Assembly (NCBI RefSeq): GCF_023168325.1
Contig: NZ_AP025688.1
Span: forward strand, 3,100,001 to 3,164,000
DNA from: Tsukamurella sp. PLM1
Lineage (GTDB): Bacteria > Actinomycetota > Actinomycetes > Mycobacteriales > Mycobacteriaceae
DNA length: 64,000 nt
Direction of reading: 5' to 3'
A model generated the notes under the pieces. That model had not been told where the DNA came from and made no database searches. It saw only the letters and a program-made list of their open reading frames with translations. This document shows, one piece after another, positions 18,147-27,320 of the stretch. Each line of letters opens with the position of its first letter. Within the stretch, counting starts at the first letter, position 1. Position numbers and translations under genes: made by a program.

Positions 18147-19489
18147 ATGCGGTTGGGTAGGCGCGCGCTCACACTGGGCGCGACGATGGCTGCCGCTGCG
18201 GTCCTGGTCTCGTGCTCCCCCGACGACACCTGGGTGTACGCCGACGATTCCGCGGCCTGGCCCGGCATGTACGGCGATTCGCGCAACAACTCGTATTCGG
18301 ACCGGGACGCGGCACCGTCGTTGGTCCCGGCCTGGAACCGGGCGCTCGTCGGCACCAACCTGGCGCAGCCCGCGATCACCAACCGGGGCACCGTCGCCGT
18401 CACCGCCGCCACCGAGACGGGCTGCACCACGTTCACGCTCGAGCTCACCGTGGGCCGCAAGAAGTACTGCCGGCGCGATGCGCCCGGCGCCGACCTGCAG
18501 GCCCCCGTCGTCGATCAGTTCGAGTACTCCTATCTCGGCATCCCCGGCTGGCTCTACAGCTTCAACCCCGACAACCAGGTGCGCTGGCGCTACCCACCGC
18601 GGGTGCGCCACTGTGGATCAAACTCGCGGGCGACAACACGGTGCTCGCCGTGACCCACCTCGGCCAGATGGTCCTGGTCGACTCACACGACGGGGTCGCC
18701 GCGGGCGCCGCGATCGGCCTGCTGCCGAAGATCTCCGCGGACTACAACGGCGCCGGCCTCGGCGACTGCGCGAAGAACGGCCCCGCGTGCCCGGTCTCCG
18801 GCCCACCGGCGGTCGACACCGAGGCCGAGCGCGCCTACGTGATCGTGGGCGGGGGCACCGGGCCGGGCGCGGCACCGTCGAAGGTGATGGCGGTGGCGTA
18901 CGACAAGAACGGCGGCACCCGCCACGACCTGCGGTACGCGTGGGAGCGCACGGACATCGCCGACGGTGCGGTCGGCTCGCCCGCGCTGTCCGACGACCGG
19001 TCGACGCTGTACGTGAACCTGCGCTCGGGCGAACTCGCGGCCCTCGACGCCGAGACCGGTAAGACGAAGTGGACGTACGACCTGGGCTACGAGACGGCGG
19101 TCCCGCCGTCGGTCTCGCCGGACGGGATCATCATCCCCGCCGCTCCCGGGCTGCAGCGCGCCTCGTTCGTCGCGCTTCGCGACGAGGGCGACAAGGCCAC
19201 GGAGGTGTTCAAGCGCACCGACGTCGCGATGATCTCGCCCGTCACCCAGATCCGCGGCGGCATCGGCTACGCGGTGGTCCGCTCGTGGGCGCGGGTCCAG
19301 TCGCAGCTGCTCGAATTCCGCACCGACACCGGCACCACGCTGCGGACGTTCGCCCTCCCGGACTCCGTCGAGTCGTCGTCCGGCGTGTCGATCGGTCCCG
19401 ACGGTGAGCTCGTCACCGTCGGCCAGGACGGCACCGTCTTCGCCTTCACCTCCGGTCGCCGGATCGGCGACAGCGTCGCCAAGGAGTGA
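18147..19489 (+). CDS. PQQ-like beta-propeller lipoprotein, Rv3035-like (frameshifted)
   Basis: Secreted lipoprotein: MRLGRRALTLGATMAAAAVLVSC is a signal peptide (seen in two blocks) with lipobox LVSC. The mature part contains PQQ-type propeller blades, for example TLYVNLRSGELAALDAETGKT and ELVTVGQDGTVFAF. A base is missing at about 18592-18597 within TACCCACCG. Before it the frame reads QVRWRYP, after it TAGAPLWIKLAGDN. The combined length is about 447 residues. ATG 18147 has a GAGGAG ribosome site. Function is unknown; the propeller may be structural rather than PQQ-binding. Confidence 0.85.
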
Positions 19490-19648
19490 CGCGCCGCGCG
19501 GTCTCCGCGCGGGGCGGTGTTACGCCCGGATGACCGGCCCGGTTACCTCCCGATCACCGAGTCCTCATCGCGCTCCCCGGTCCGCAGTGCGTTCGCGGCC
19601 CCCGCCACGATGGTGCGATCCGCTCACCGCCTGCAAAGGAGCCCGCCC
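19490..19648. other. Intergenic stretch
   Basis: 159 bases between same-strand genes. I see no hairpin or small gene, only the ribosome site AAAGGAG just before GTG 19649. Confidence 0.5.
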
Positions 19649-20611
19649 GTGCCCATCACCGATCGCCGGATCACCCTGCGGTTCCTGGCCGCCCCCACCG
19701 ACGTCGCCACCCTCGGCGGCGGCGTCCGGGGCGGCCGCATCCTCGAGTGGATCGACAAGGCGGCGTACGCGTGCGCCGCCGCCTGGTCGGGCGGCTACTC
19801 GGTGACCGCCTACGTCGGCAACATCGGCTTCGGCCGCGATATCGCGTCGGGCGACGTCGTCGAGGTGCGCGCCACGCTGGTCCACACCGGCCGCAGCAGC
19901 ATGCACATCCAGTGCGAGGTCGCCTCCGCCGATCCGCGGGTGGGGACGTTCACCGTCGCCAGCACATGTCTGCTCGTCTTCGTCGCGGTGGACGAGGCCG
20001 GGAAGCCGAAACCCGTGCGGCAGTGGCAGCCGGTCCTCGCCGAGGACGTCCGCGCCGCCGAGGAGGCCGAGGTCCGCACCGACGTTCGGCAGCGGATCGC
20101 CGCGGCGATGAGCGGGGCGGACTACTCGCTGCCGACCGAGGCGGAGCGGCGCACCACCCGCTTCCTCGCCGCTCCCACGGACATCAACTGGGGCGGCAAG
20201 GCCCACGGCGGGCGGGTGATGGGCTGGATGGACGACGCCGCCTACCTGTGCGCGGCGGGCTGGAGCGGCGGCGAAGCCGTCACCGTCTACGTCGGCGGCG
20301 TGCGCTTCTACCGCCCCGTGCAGATCGGGCAGGTCATCGAGGTCTCGGCGCGCCTATTGCACACGGGCCGGCAGACGATGCACGTCTCCGTGCACCTCGC
20401 GACGTGCTGGCCGCACGAGCACACCCCGCAGCCCGCGGCGCACGCCCTGCACGTGCTGGCGGCGCTCGACGCCGGCGGCGACGCCACGGCTGTGCGACGG
20501 TGGACGCCGCGCCTGCCCGGCGACGTGGCCCTCGACGCGCACGCCCGCGAGCTGATCGCCATCCGCGGCCGGCGCACCGCCTCGGCCGCGACCAGGATGG
20601 TGGCCATCTGA
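19649..20611 (+). CDS. Double-hotdog acyl-CoA thioesterase
   Basis: Acyl-CoA hydrolase of 320 residues built from two hotdog domains. Each repeats the pattern RFLAAPTD...GG(R)VxxWxDxAAYxCAAxWSGG...TxYVGxxxF: residues about 10-130 and 165-290. The active-site Asp lies in EWIDKAAY in the first domain and in GWMDDAAY in the second. This resembles the eukaryotic brown-fat thioesterase/YciA arrangement. GTG 19649 is chosen for its ribosome site (AAAGGAG, 19635-19641) and because the protein aligns from VPITDRRITLRF. Confidence 0.9.
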   Translation: MPITDRRITLRFLAAPTDVATLGGGVRGGRILEWIDKAAYACAAAWSGGYSVTAYVGNIGFGRDIASGDVVEVRATLVHTGRSSMHIQCEVASADPRVGTFTVASTCLLVFVAVDEAGKPKPVRQWQPVLAEDVRAAEEAEVRTDVRQRIAAAMSGADYSLPTEAERRTTRFLAAPTDINWGGKAHGGRVMGWMDDAAYLCAAGWSGGEAVTVYVGGVRFYRPVQIGQVIEVSARLLHTGRQTMHVSVHLATCWPHEHTPQPAAHALHVLAALDAGGDATAVRRWTPRLPGDVALDAHARELIAIRGRRTASAATRMVAI

Positions 20612-20616
20612 CCGCG

Positions 20617-20622
20617 TAGAAT
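20617..20622 (+). promoter_or_regulatory. -10 box for map
   Basis: TAGAAT ends 7 bases before GTG 20630, favouring that codon over the ATG immediately after it as a leaderless start. Confidence 0.6.
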
Positions 20623-20629
20623 CTCGCCC

Positions 20630-21397
20630 GTGATGGAGCTCAAGACCCCTGCCGAGATCGCGAAGATGCGCACGACCGGTATTTTCATCGCCGAGCTGCT
20701 CGAGGAGCTGACCGGCATGGCAGAGGTCGGCATGAACGCGATGGAGCTCGAACACCGCGCGCGGAAGATGATCGCCGACCGCGGTGCCGTCTCGTGCTAC
20801 TGGGACTACGCCCCGTCGTTCGGCAGCGGACCGTTCCGCAACGTCACGTGCATCTCCATCAACGACGCCTGCCTGCACGGGCTGCCGCCCGACCACGTGT
20901 TCGCCGACGGCGACCTGCTGACCGTCGACATCGCGGTGTCGATCGACGGCTGGGTCGCCGACGCCGCCCGGTCGGTCAGCGTGGGCACGCCCCGCCCCGA
21001 GGACACCCGGCTCATCCGGGCGACCCGCGAGGCGCTCGACGCCGCCATCGACCACATGCGCCCCGGCACGAGGCTGGGCACGGTCTCCGCTGCGATCGGC
21101 GCCGTGGCCAAGCAGTACGGCTACCCGGTGAACACGCAGTTCGGCGGGCACGGCCTGGGCCGGACGATGCACGAGGACCCGCACGTACCCAACGCCGGGA
21201 AGGCGCGCAAGGGCATGCTCCTGCAGACCGGCACGACGCTCGCGCTGGAGCCGTGGTTCTGCGCCACGACCGACAAGATCGTCTTCGACCCCGACGGCTG
21301 GACCCTGCGGTCCGCCGACGGTTCCCGTGCCGCGCACAGCGAACACACCGTCGCCATCACCGAGGACGGCCCGTTCGTTCTCACTGCGCCGAAGTAA
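20630..21397 (+). CDS. map: Methionine aminopeptidase, type I
   Basis: Removes the initiator methionine from nascent proteins; a cytosolic dinuclear metalloenzyme. The 255-residue protein has all five metal ligands in order: Asp in LTVDIAVSIDG, Asp in WVADAARSV, His in GGHGLGRTMHEDP, Glu in TLALEPWF and Glu in HSEHTVAI. The substrate-binding His lies in SINDACLHGLPP. There is no N-terminal extension. The stop overlaps the end of the convergent TetR gene by 17 bases. Confidence 0.96.
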   Translation: MMELKTPAEIAKMRTTGIFIAELLEELTGMAEVGMNAMELEHRARKMIADRGAVSCYWDYAPSFGSGPFRNVTCISINDACLHGLPPDHVFADGDLLTVDIAVSIDGWVADAARSVSVGTPRPEDTRLIRATREALDAAIDHMRPGTRLGTVSAAIGAVAKQYGYPVNTQFGGHGLGRTMHEDPHVPNAGKARKGMLLQTGTTLALEPWFCATTDKIVFDPDGWTLRSADGSRAAHSEHTVAITEDGPFVLTAPK

Positions 21398-21962
21398 CCG
21401 ACCTCTGTGCCCCCATGAGCACCCGGGCGGCCTGCCGCGCACCGTCGACGACGCCGTCCGGGCCGAGGATGGCGGCGGTGGTGAGCGCCCCCTCGGTGAG
21501 CAGCCCGATCTGGACCGCGACGCGCTCCGGCAGGCCCGCCTCTGCGACGAGTGCCGCGAGTTCGTCCTGGTAGCAGGCCTTGTTGCGCACGGCGGCGTCG
21601 GCGACGGTCGATGATGTGGCGCCGAGCTCGCCGTAGCTGTTGATGAACGAGCAGCCGCGGAAGTCGTTCTCGGCGAACATCTCGTCGAGCCAGTCGAAAA
21701 CCGCGAGGACCCGCTCCTCCGGCCCGCCGGCCCGGTCCACGTACTTGTGCAGCCCGTCGGTCCAGCGCCGGTCACGGATCGTCAGCACCTCGGCGACGAG
21801 CGCATCCTTCGACGGGAAGAGCTTGTAGATCGCCTTGAGGGAGACGCCGGCGGCGGCGCGGATCTCGTCCATCCCGACAGCCTGGATCCCCTTGCCGTAG
21901 AACAGCTTCTCCGCCGCCTCCAGCACGGCGACGCGCTGCTGATCCGCATCCATCTTCCACAT
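21381..21962 (-). CDS. TetR-family repressor of the adjacent esterase gene
   Basis: 193-residue TetR regulator. The helix-turn-helix is at residues about 27-52 (GMDEIRAAAGVSLKAIYKLFPSKDALVAEVL, in two parts), with the KAIYKLFPSKDAL recognition signature. The C-terminal domain includes FAENDFRGCSFINSYGELG, a pattern seen in regulators related to AcrR/NemR types. It is divergent from an alpha/beta hydrolase, and the shared region carries two near-identical GAACGWWCGTTC operators, so autoregulation and control of the hydrolase are likely. The effector is unknown. Confidence 0.9.
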   Translation of the reverse strand: MWKMDADQQRVAVLEAAEKLFYGKGIQAVGMDEIRAAAGVSLKAIYKLFPSKDALVAEVLTIRDRRWTDGLHKYVDRAGGPEERVLAVFDWLDEMFAENDFRGCSFINSYGELGATSSTVADAAVRNKACYQDELAALVAEAGLPERVAVQIGLLTEGALTTAAILGPDGVVDGARQAARVLMGAQRSVTSAQ

Positions 21963-21967
21963 ACCCC

Positions 21968-22025
21968 TTGACGAGAGAACGATCGTTCCCCTACTCTAAC
22001 ACCCAGCGAGAGAACGAACGTTCTC
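21968..22025 (+). promoter_or_regulatory. Esterase promoter with two TetR operators
   Basis: -35 TTGACG (21968-21973), 18-base spacer, -10 TACTCT (21992-21997). Operator 1 (GAACGATCGTTC, 21977-21988) fills the spacer. Operator 2 (GAGAACGAACGTTCTC, 22010-22025) lies just after the expected start point. Centres are 35 bp apart. Confidence 0.75.
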
Positions 22026-22049
22026 CGCGAAGCCGACAAGGAGCAGATC

Positions 22050-23002
22050 ATGAGCAAGACCATCCTCGAGCCCGCCGCCCAGGCCTTCTCCGACGCCACC
22101 GCGAATCCGCCCTACCTGTTCGACCTCGGCCCCGTCGACGGCCGGAAGACCGTCGATGAGGTCCAGTCGGGCGACGGCGTCACCTTCCCCGAGGTCGACG
22201 AGGAGTGGATCACCGTGCCCGGCGGCCCCACCGGCGAGGTGCGCACCCGCATCGTCCGCCCGAAGGGCGCCACCGGCGTCCTGCCCGTCATCCTCTACGT
22301 CCACGGCGCGGGCTGGGTCTTCGGCAACGCCCACACGCACGACCGCCTGGTCCGCGAGTTCGCCGTCGGCACCGGTGCGGCCGTGGTCTTCCCGGAGTAC
22401 GACCTCTCCCCCGAGGCGCGGTACCCGATCGCGATCGAGCAGAACTACGCCGTCGCGCAGTGGGTCGTGAGCTCGGGCGCGGAGAAGAACCTCGACGGCA
22501 CCCGCATCGCGGTCTCCGGCGATTCCGTCGGCGGCGACATGGCGGCCGTGCTCGCCCTCCAGGCCAAGGCCCGCGGCGACGTGTCGCTGGCCGCTCAGGT
22601 CCTGCTGTACCCCGTGGTGGACGCGGACTTCGAGACCGGCTCGTACCACGAGTTCGCCGAGGGCTACTTCCTGCGCCGCGACGCCATGCAGTGGTTCTGG
22701 GACCAGTACACGAACGACGAGGCGCAGCGCGCCGAGATCTTCGCCTCACCGCTGAATGCCACCGTCGAGCAGCTTCGGGACCTGCCGCCCGCCACCGTCA
22801 TCACCGCCGAGGCCGACGTGCTGCGCGACGGCGGCGAGGCCTACGCCGCGAAGCTCCGCGAAGCGGAAACGAGGTGACCGCCGTGCGTATCGGCGGGGTC
22901 ATCCACGACTTCATGATGCTCAACGCCCTGCGCGAGACCCACGGCGCACAGGCCGGATTCGACCTCGCGATCGCGGCCTTCCGCCGCGCTCTCACCGTCT
23001 GA
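22050..23002 (+). CDS. HSL-type alpha/beta hydrolase (esterase; frameshifted)
   Basis: Carboxylesterase/lipase of the hormone-sensitive lipase family. The oxyanion motif is HGAGWVFGN (residues about 90-98, Ala replacing a Gly of HGGGW). The nucleophile elbow is GDSVGG, the acid ADVLRDGGEAY, and the His GVIHDFMML. One G is missing near 22864-22866: the first frame reads to KLREAETR, and the true continuation is AGNEVTAVRIGGVIHDF to RRALTV, ending at 23002. Length of about 317 residues is normal. Repressed by the divergent TetR, by inference from the operators. Confidence 0.9.
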
Positions 23003-23006
23003 AGTC

Positions 23007-24167
23007 TCACCGCCTGAAGACGGGCGCCAACCGGTGCAGCGCTTCCTCGATCTCGGCGCTCGCGCCGGCGAAGCTGAGGCGGACGGTGCGGTTGCCCCGG
23101 GCCGTGTCGAAGTCCAGGCCCGGGGTGATCGCCACGCCGGTCTCGTCGAGAACGCGTGCGCACCAGGACAACGAGTCGTCGGTGAGGTGACCGATGTCGG
23201 CGTAGGCGTAGAAGGCACCGTCGGGCGGAGCGACGCGGGTCACGCCGAGGTCCGTGAGCCCGGCGAGCACGATCTCGCGGTTGCGCGCGTACCCGGCCAC
23301 ATGCGCGTCGAGCTCGGCCCGGGCCTCGTCGGTGAAGGCGGCGATCGCGGCGTACTGGCTGATCGCGGGCGGGCAGATCGTCATGTTCGCCGTGAGTCGC
23401 TCGACGGGCCGCTGCAGGTACTCGGGCAGCAGCATCCAGCCGAGCCGCCAGCCGGTCATGGCGAAGTACTTCGACACCGAGCCCATCACCACCTGCTCGC
23501 GGGAGGTCTCCCACGCGCACGACGTCGGCCGGCCGTAGCTCACGCCGTGGTAGATCTCGTCCGAGATGAGCAGCGTGCCGTGCGCCGCGCACCAGCGCGC
23601 CAGGTCGGCGAGGTCGGACGGTGCCAGGATGGTCCCCGTCGGGTTCGCCGGGCTCGCGACGATGAGCCCCTTCGGCGGCTCCGGCAGCGCGTCCAGCATG
23701 GCGACGGTCGGCTGGAACCGCGAGTCCGGGCCGCAGTCGAGCTCGACCACCCGGCAGCCGAGGGCCTTCAGGGTGTTCCGGTAGGCGGGATACCCGGGCC
23801 GGGCCATGACGACGGTGTCCCCCGGGTCGAAGGCCGCGAGGAACACGAGCGTGAACGCGCCCGACGACCCCGTCGTGATCGCCACCGCGCCCGGCGCGAC
23901 GTCCAGCCCGTACGCACGGCCGTAGTGCGCGGCAATGGTCTCCCGCAGCGGCGCGATCCCCATCGCCTCGGTGTAGCCGAGCGGCCCGGCGTCCAGCGCG
24001 GCGTGCGCCGCGGCGAGCACCGGCTTCGGCGCCCCCGCACTCGGCTGCCCCGCGGCCAGCGAGATCACGTCGCCGTGGGTCTCGCGGCGCCGCGCCGCCG
24101 CCGCCAGCACGTCCATGACGTGGAACATCTCGACATCCGACCGCCGCGCTTCCTGCATGCGCTCCAT
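23007..24167 (-). CDS. PLP-dependent aminotransferase, class I/II
   Basis: Fold-type I aminotransferase of 386 residues. The Schiff-base lysine is in SVSKYFAMTGWRLGWM (residues about 232-247). Cofactor and substrate motifs include TGSSGAFTLVFLAAFDPGD, SPANPTGTI and the C-terminal Arg in GNRTVRLSFAG. It resembles aspartate- or aromatic-type aminotransferases, but the substrate cannot be assigned. It converges on the esterase gene 4 bases away and follows the Rv3037c-like methyltransferase after 76 bases on the same strand. Confidence 0.9.
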   Translation of the reverse strand: MERMQEARRSDVEMFHVMDVLAAAARRRETHGDVISLAAGQPSAGAPKPVLAAAHAALDAGPLGYTEAMGIAPLRETIAAHYGRAYGLDVAPGAVAITTGSSGAFTLVFLAAFDPGDTVVMARPGYPAYRNTLKALGCRVVELDCGPDSRFQPTVAMLDALPEPPKGLIVASPANPTGTILAPSDLADLARWCAAHGTLLISDEIYHGVSYGRPTSCAWETSREQVVMGSVSKYFAMTGWRLGWMLLPEYLQRPVERLTANMTICPPAISQYAAIAAFTDEARAELDAHVAGYARNREIVLAGLTDLGVTRVAPPDGAFYAYADIGHLTDDSLSWCARVLDETGVAITPGLDFDTARGNRTVRLSFAGASAEIEEALHRLAPVFRR

Positions 24168-24243
24168 GGTGTCATCCGCGCCTCCGGCTGCCGCGGGAAC
24201 CGACTGCTCGACGAGGAGGCCCAGGAGAGCGAAGACCGCCTGA

Positions 24244-25395
24244 TCACCGCGTCGGGCGGGTGAGGAACGCGGTGACCTCCCGGCCGATCCGGGTGATCAC
24301 CACCGTCATCGCCTGCGAGCCCTGCAGTTTGAGCCGCTTACGCAGCACGTCCGGGTCGACGCCCGCCCCGCGGGTGAGGATCTCGACGGTGCCGACATCG
24401 CGGGCGCGGAGCTCGGCACGCAGCACCTTCTCCGTGAACCGGAACTCGTCGAGAACCTCGAACCCGCGCACCCCGTCCGGCACGACGTCGCCGGTCAGGT
24501 ACGCGATGTGCGGGTCGAGCTGCCAGAGGTCGTGCCGCGCCGCGTAGTGCCGCACCAGCCCGGCGCGGATGACGGCACCGTCGGGCTCGAGCAGGAAGCG
24601 CCCTGCCGGGCCGGGGTCGACGTCGTGCGGGGCGCTGGAAACCACCTCGAATCCCGTATCGCCACTGCGTAACACAGTCGCCCGGGTGAGCCCGGGGACC
24701 GCGACGGGACCGGACCACAGGCAGGCCTCGCGGACGCCGCCGTCGAGCGAGACGATCTCGACCTCCCCGTCGAAGCCGTCGCGCCGCAGCCCGTCGTAGT
24801 CGATGCCCGGCGCGGTCTTGACCGCGAGCGACCGGCCCGCGTACGCGGCGCGCAATGCCGAGAGCGCGGGCGACATCTGCTCCGGGTCGACGATGCGCCT
24901 GCCGCCGGACCGGCGCGCGGGGTCGGCGATCACGACGTCGGCCGTGGTGGTGGGGGTCAGCGCGTCGGCGACGTAGACGAGGGCGCGCGGCACGTTGTGG
25001 GCGGCCATCCGCGCGCGGACCGGGTCGATGTCGCTGCCGACCACCCGGGGGCACACCTGCACGAGGGCGCGCAGTTCCGCACCGATGGAGCAGGTGACGT
25101 CGTGCACCGAGAGCCAGGCGAGCCGGCGCGCGCGGTGCTCCGCGACGGCGGCGGGGGTGGCCTGCTGCACGGCCTCGTCGGTGAGCAGCCAGCCGGTCAC
25201 CTCGCCCAGCTTGGCGGCAGCGCGGCGGCGGGCCCGGACCTGTTCGATGACCACGGGGGCGTGCGGACCGGCGAGGCTCCGCACCGTCGACACGTCGGCC
25301 AGCAGGGACGCGTCGGTCAGGGCCAGACGGTCCGCCGCCGCGACCGCGGCGGCGCCCTCGTCCGACCGGAGGTAGGACAGCCCCGCCGCGTCCAC
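24244..25395 (-). CDS. Class I methyltransferase with THUMP-like domain, Rv3037c-like
   Basis: 383-residue SAM-dependent methyltransferase. The SAM site includes VHDVTCSIGAELRAL (residues about 94-108), VVGSDIDPVRARMAAHNVP and VVIADPARRSGGRR; DPARR is characteristic of this group. The C-terminal THUMP-like part (VEILTRGAGVDPDVLRKRL, then GREVTAFLTR) suggests RNA binding. The ortholog Rv3037c lies in the MGLP gene region of M. tuberculosis, so a polysaccharide role has been considered; the THUMP-like domain argues for RNA instead. GTG 25395 shares one base with the upstream stop (TAGTG). Confidence 0.85.
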   Translation of the reverse strand: MDAAGLSYLRSDEGAAAVAAADRLALTDASLLADVSTVRSLAGPHAPVVIEQVRARRRAAAKLGEVTGWLLTDEAVQQATPAAVAEHRARRLAWLSVHDVTCSIGAELRALVQVCPRVVGSDIDPVRARMAAHNVPRALVYVADALTPTTTADVVIADPARRSGGRRIVDPEQMSPALSALRAAYAGRSLAVKTAPGIDYDGLRRDGFDGEVEIVSLDGGVREACLWSGPVAVPGLTRATVLRSGDTGFEVVSSAPHDVDPGPAGRFLLEPDGAVIRAGLVRHYAARHDLWQLDPHIAYLTGDVVPDGVRGFEVLDEFRFTEKVLRAELRARDVGTVEILTRGAGVDPDVLRKRLKLQGSQAMTVVITRIGREVTAFLTRPTR

Positions 25396-26357
25396 TACCG
25401 GGGCTTGGTACCCGTGATCGCGAGGTTGTAGAAGAACTTGCGCGGCACGACGCGACGCAGCAGGTTCTCGTCGAGCGCCGACAGCTTCTTCCAGCCGCCG
25501 AACGCGAACCCGGCCCAGCCGAAGCCCAGTTTCTCGGGCGGCACGGCCGCCTCGAAGGTGCGGACCGGCCAGCCGAGGAAGGCGGCGGTGAACTCGTCGG
25601 TGCTCGCCTGGACGTCGACGGCGCCGGCGCGGGCGGCCATGGCCTCCATCTCGTCCGGGTCGAACGTGTGGATGTCCACGACGGCCTCGAGCGCGGCCGC
25701 CCGCGACGACTCGTCGAGCTCCGCCTGCGGGCGGCGCCAGTCGGCGAGGAACGGCAGCTTCGTCACGTTGGTGGTGACGCCCCAGGTGATGCGTCCGAGC
25801 CAGCGGGCGTAGAAGTCGCCGATCGTGGTGGGCTCGCCGGCGAACACGAACCGGCCACCGGGCTTGAGCACCCGCAGCACCTCGCGCAGCGACTGCTCGA
25901 CGTCCGGGATGTGGTGCAGCACCGCATGCCCGACGACCAGGTCGAACGTGTCGTCCTCGTACGGGATGGTCTCGGCGTCGGCGACCCGGCCGTCGACGGT
26001 GTGACCGAGCGCCTCGCCGTTGCGCAGCGCGACCTTCACCATGCCGGGCGAGAGGTCGGTGACCGAGCCGGTCTCCGCGACCCCCGCCGACATGAGGTTG
26101 AGCAGGAAGAAGCCGGTGCCGCAGCCCAGCTCCAGGGCGCGCCCGTAGGGCTTCTCGTTGTCGCCGTGCGTCGCCGCCTCGAACCGGTCACGGGCGTAGT
26201 CGATGCACCGCTCGTCGAAGCTGATGTGCCACTTCTCGTCGTAGGTCTCGGCCTCCCAGTCGTGGTAGAGCACCTGGGCGAGCTTCGTGTCGGAGAATGC
26301 GGCCGCAACCTCGTCCGCCGTGGCGTGCGGGTTGGGGGCCGGCTGCTGGTCGGTCAT
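25395..26357 (-). CDS. Class I SAM-dependent methyltransferase, Rv3038c-like
   Basis: 320-residue methyltransferase. Motif I is ALELGCGTGFFLLNLMSAG (residues about 70-88), then VTDLSPGMVKVA, DLVVGHAVLHHIPD and VLKPGGRFVFAGEP. The C-terminal extension (ASTDEFTAAFLGWPVRTFEAAVPP) is a conserved feature of mycobacterial Rv3038c homologs, whose substrate is unknown. ATG 26357 has a GAAAGG ribosome site. It is translationally coupled to the THUMP-like methyltransferase through TAGTG. Confidence 0.9.
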   Translation of the reverse strand: MTDQQPAPNPHATADEVAAAFSDTKLAQVLYHDWEAETYDEKWHISFDERCIDYARDRFEAATHGDNEKPYGRALELGCGTGFFLLNLMSAGVAETGSVTDLSPGMVKVALRNGEALGHTVDGRVADAETIPYEDDTFDLVVGHAVLHHIPDVEQSLREVLRVLKPGGRFVFAGEPTTIGDFYARWLGRITWGVTTNVTKLPFLADWRRPQAELDESSRAAALEAVVDIHTFDPDEMEAMAARAGAVDVQASTDEFTAAFLGWPVRTFEAAVPPEKLGFGWAGFAFGGWKKLSALDENLLRRVVPRKFFYNLAITGTKPR

Positions 26358-26468
26358 TCGGGCCTTTCGAGATGATGTTCCCGCCAGGTTACCGCCCAGT
26401 CAGGTCCAGGCCCAACCCGCGTGATGAGAACACGTTCTGCCGCGACCGGCCGACTCCGGCCGACCGGA

Positions 26469-27257
26469 CTACTTGCCTGTGAACTTCGCCTTGCCCGGAC
26501 CGTTCTCGATGAACGAGGTCATGCCGATCGTGCGGTCCTCGGTGGCGAACAGCCCGGCGAACAGGTGCCGCTCGATGGCGAGGCCGGTGTTCAGGTCGGC
26601 GTCCAGCCCCTGGTCGATCGCCTGCTTCGCCGCACGCAGCGCCTGCGAGGCGGCACCCGCGAACTGGCCGGCCCACTTCAGGGCGGCGTTGTAGACCTCG
26701 TCGGGGGCGACGACCTCATCGACGAGCCCGATCTCCAGGGCCTCCTCGGCGCCCACGAACCGCCCGGTGAACACCATGTCCTTGGCCTTCGACGGGCCCA
26801 CGAGCCGGGCCAGGCGCTGCGTGCCGCCGCCGCCGGGGATCACGCCGAGCAGGATCTCCGGGACCCCCACCTTGGCGTTGTCGCCGACGATCCGGCGGTC
26901 GGCGCCCAGTGCCACCTCGAGGCCGCCACCGAGGGCGTACCCGGTGATCGCGGCGACGGTCGGCTTGGTGATCGACGCGATCGCCGACAGGCCGCCCTGG
27001 AGCAGTGCGATGGCCTCGCTCATGTCCGTGTAGCCCATCGCCTGCATCTCCTTGATGTCGGCGCCGGCGGCGAACACCTTGGGACCGCCGTACACGACGA
27101 CGGCCTTGATGTCGTCGCGCTCGTTCACCTCGGCGGCGAGGGCGATGAGCTCGTCCTGGACCCGCGCGTTGATCGCGTTCATCGGCGGCCGGTTCAGCCG
27201 GATCGTGCCGATGCCGGGGTGCTCGTCGCTGGTCTCCAGGGTCACGAATTCAGTCAT
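26469..27257 (-). CDS. Enoyl-CoA hydratase/isomerase (EchA17-like)
   Basis: Crotonase-fold enzyme of 262 residues, probably in fatty-acid beta-oxidation. The oxyanion-hole motifs are FAAGADIKEM (residues about 63-72) and GYALGGGLEVALGADRRI. The catalytic Glu pair lies around GVPEILLGVIPGGGGTQRL. ATG 27257 is preferred to the upstream in-frame ATG because a -10 box ends 7 bases before it and homologs begin near MTEFVTLE. It matches M. tuberculosis Rv3039c in context. The next gene upstream is the Nudix protein. Confidence 0.94.
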   Translation of the reverse strand: MTEFVTLETSDEHPGIGTIRLNRPPMNAINARVQDELIALAAEVNERDDIKAVVVYGGPKVFAAGADIKEMQAMGYTDMSEAIALLQGGLSAIASITKPTVAAITGYALGGGLEVALGADRRIVGDNAKVGVPEILLGVIPGGGGTQRLARLVGPSKAKDMVFTGRFVGAEEALEIGLVDEVVAPDEVYNAALKWAGQFAGAASQALRAAKQAIDQGLDADLNTGLAIERHLFAGLFATEDRTIGMTSFIENGPGKAKFTGK

Positions 27258-27264
27258 GCCCGAG

Positions 27265-27270
27265 AGGTTA
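27265..27270 (-). promoter_or_regulatory. -10 box for echA
   Basis: TAACCT on the minus strand, 7 bases before ATG 27257, sets the start and indicates a leaderless mRNA separate from the upstream Nudix transcript. Confidence 0.5.
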
Positions 27271-27320
27271 CCGGGTGTTCGACAATTTAGTTGGACGTCC
27301 ACGTATCCGCGGCCGGACGC

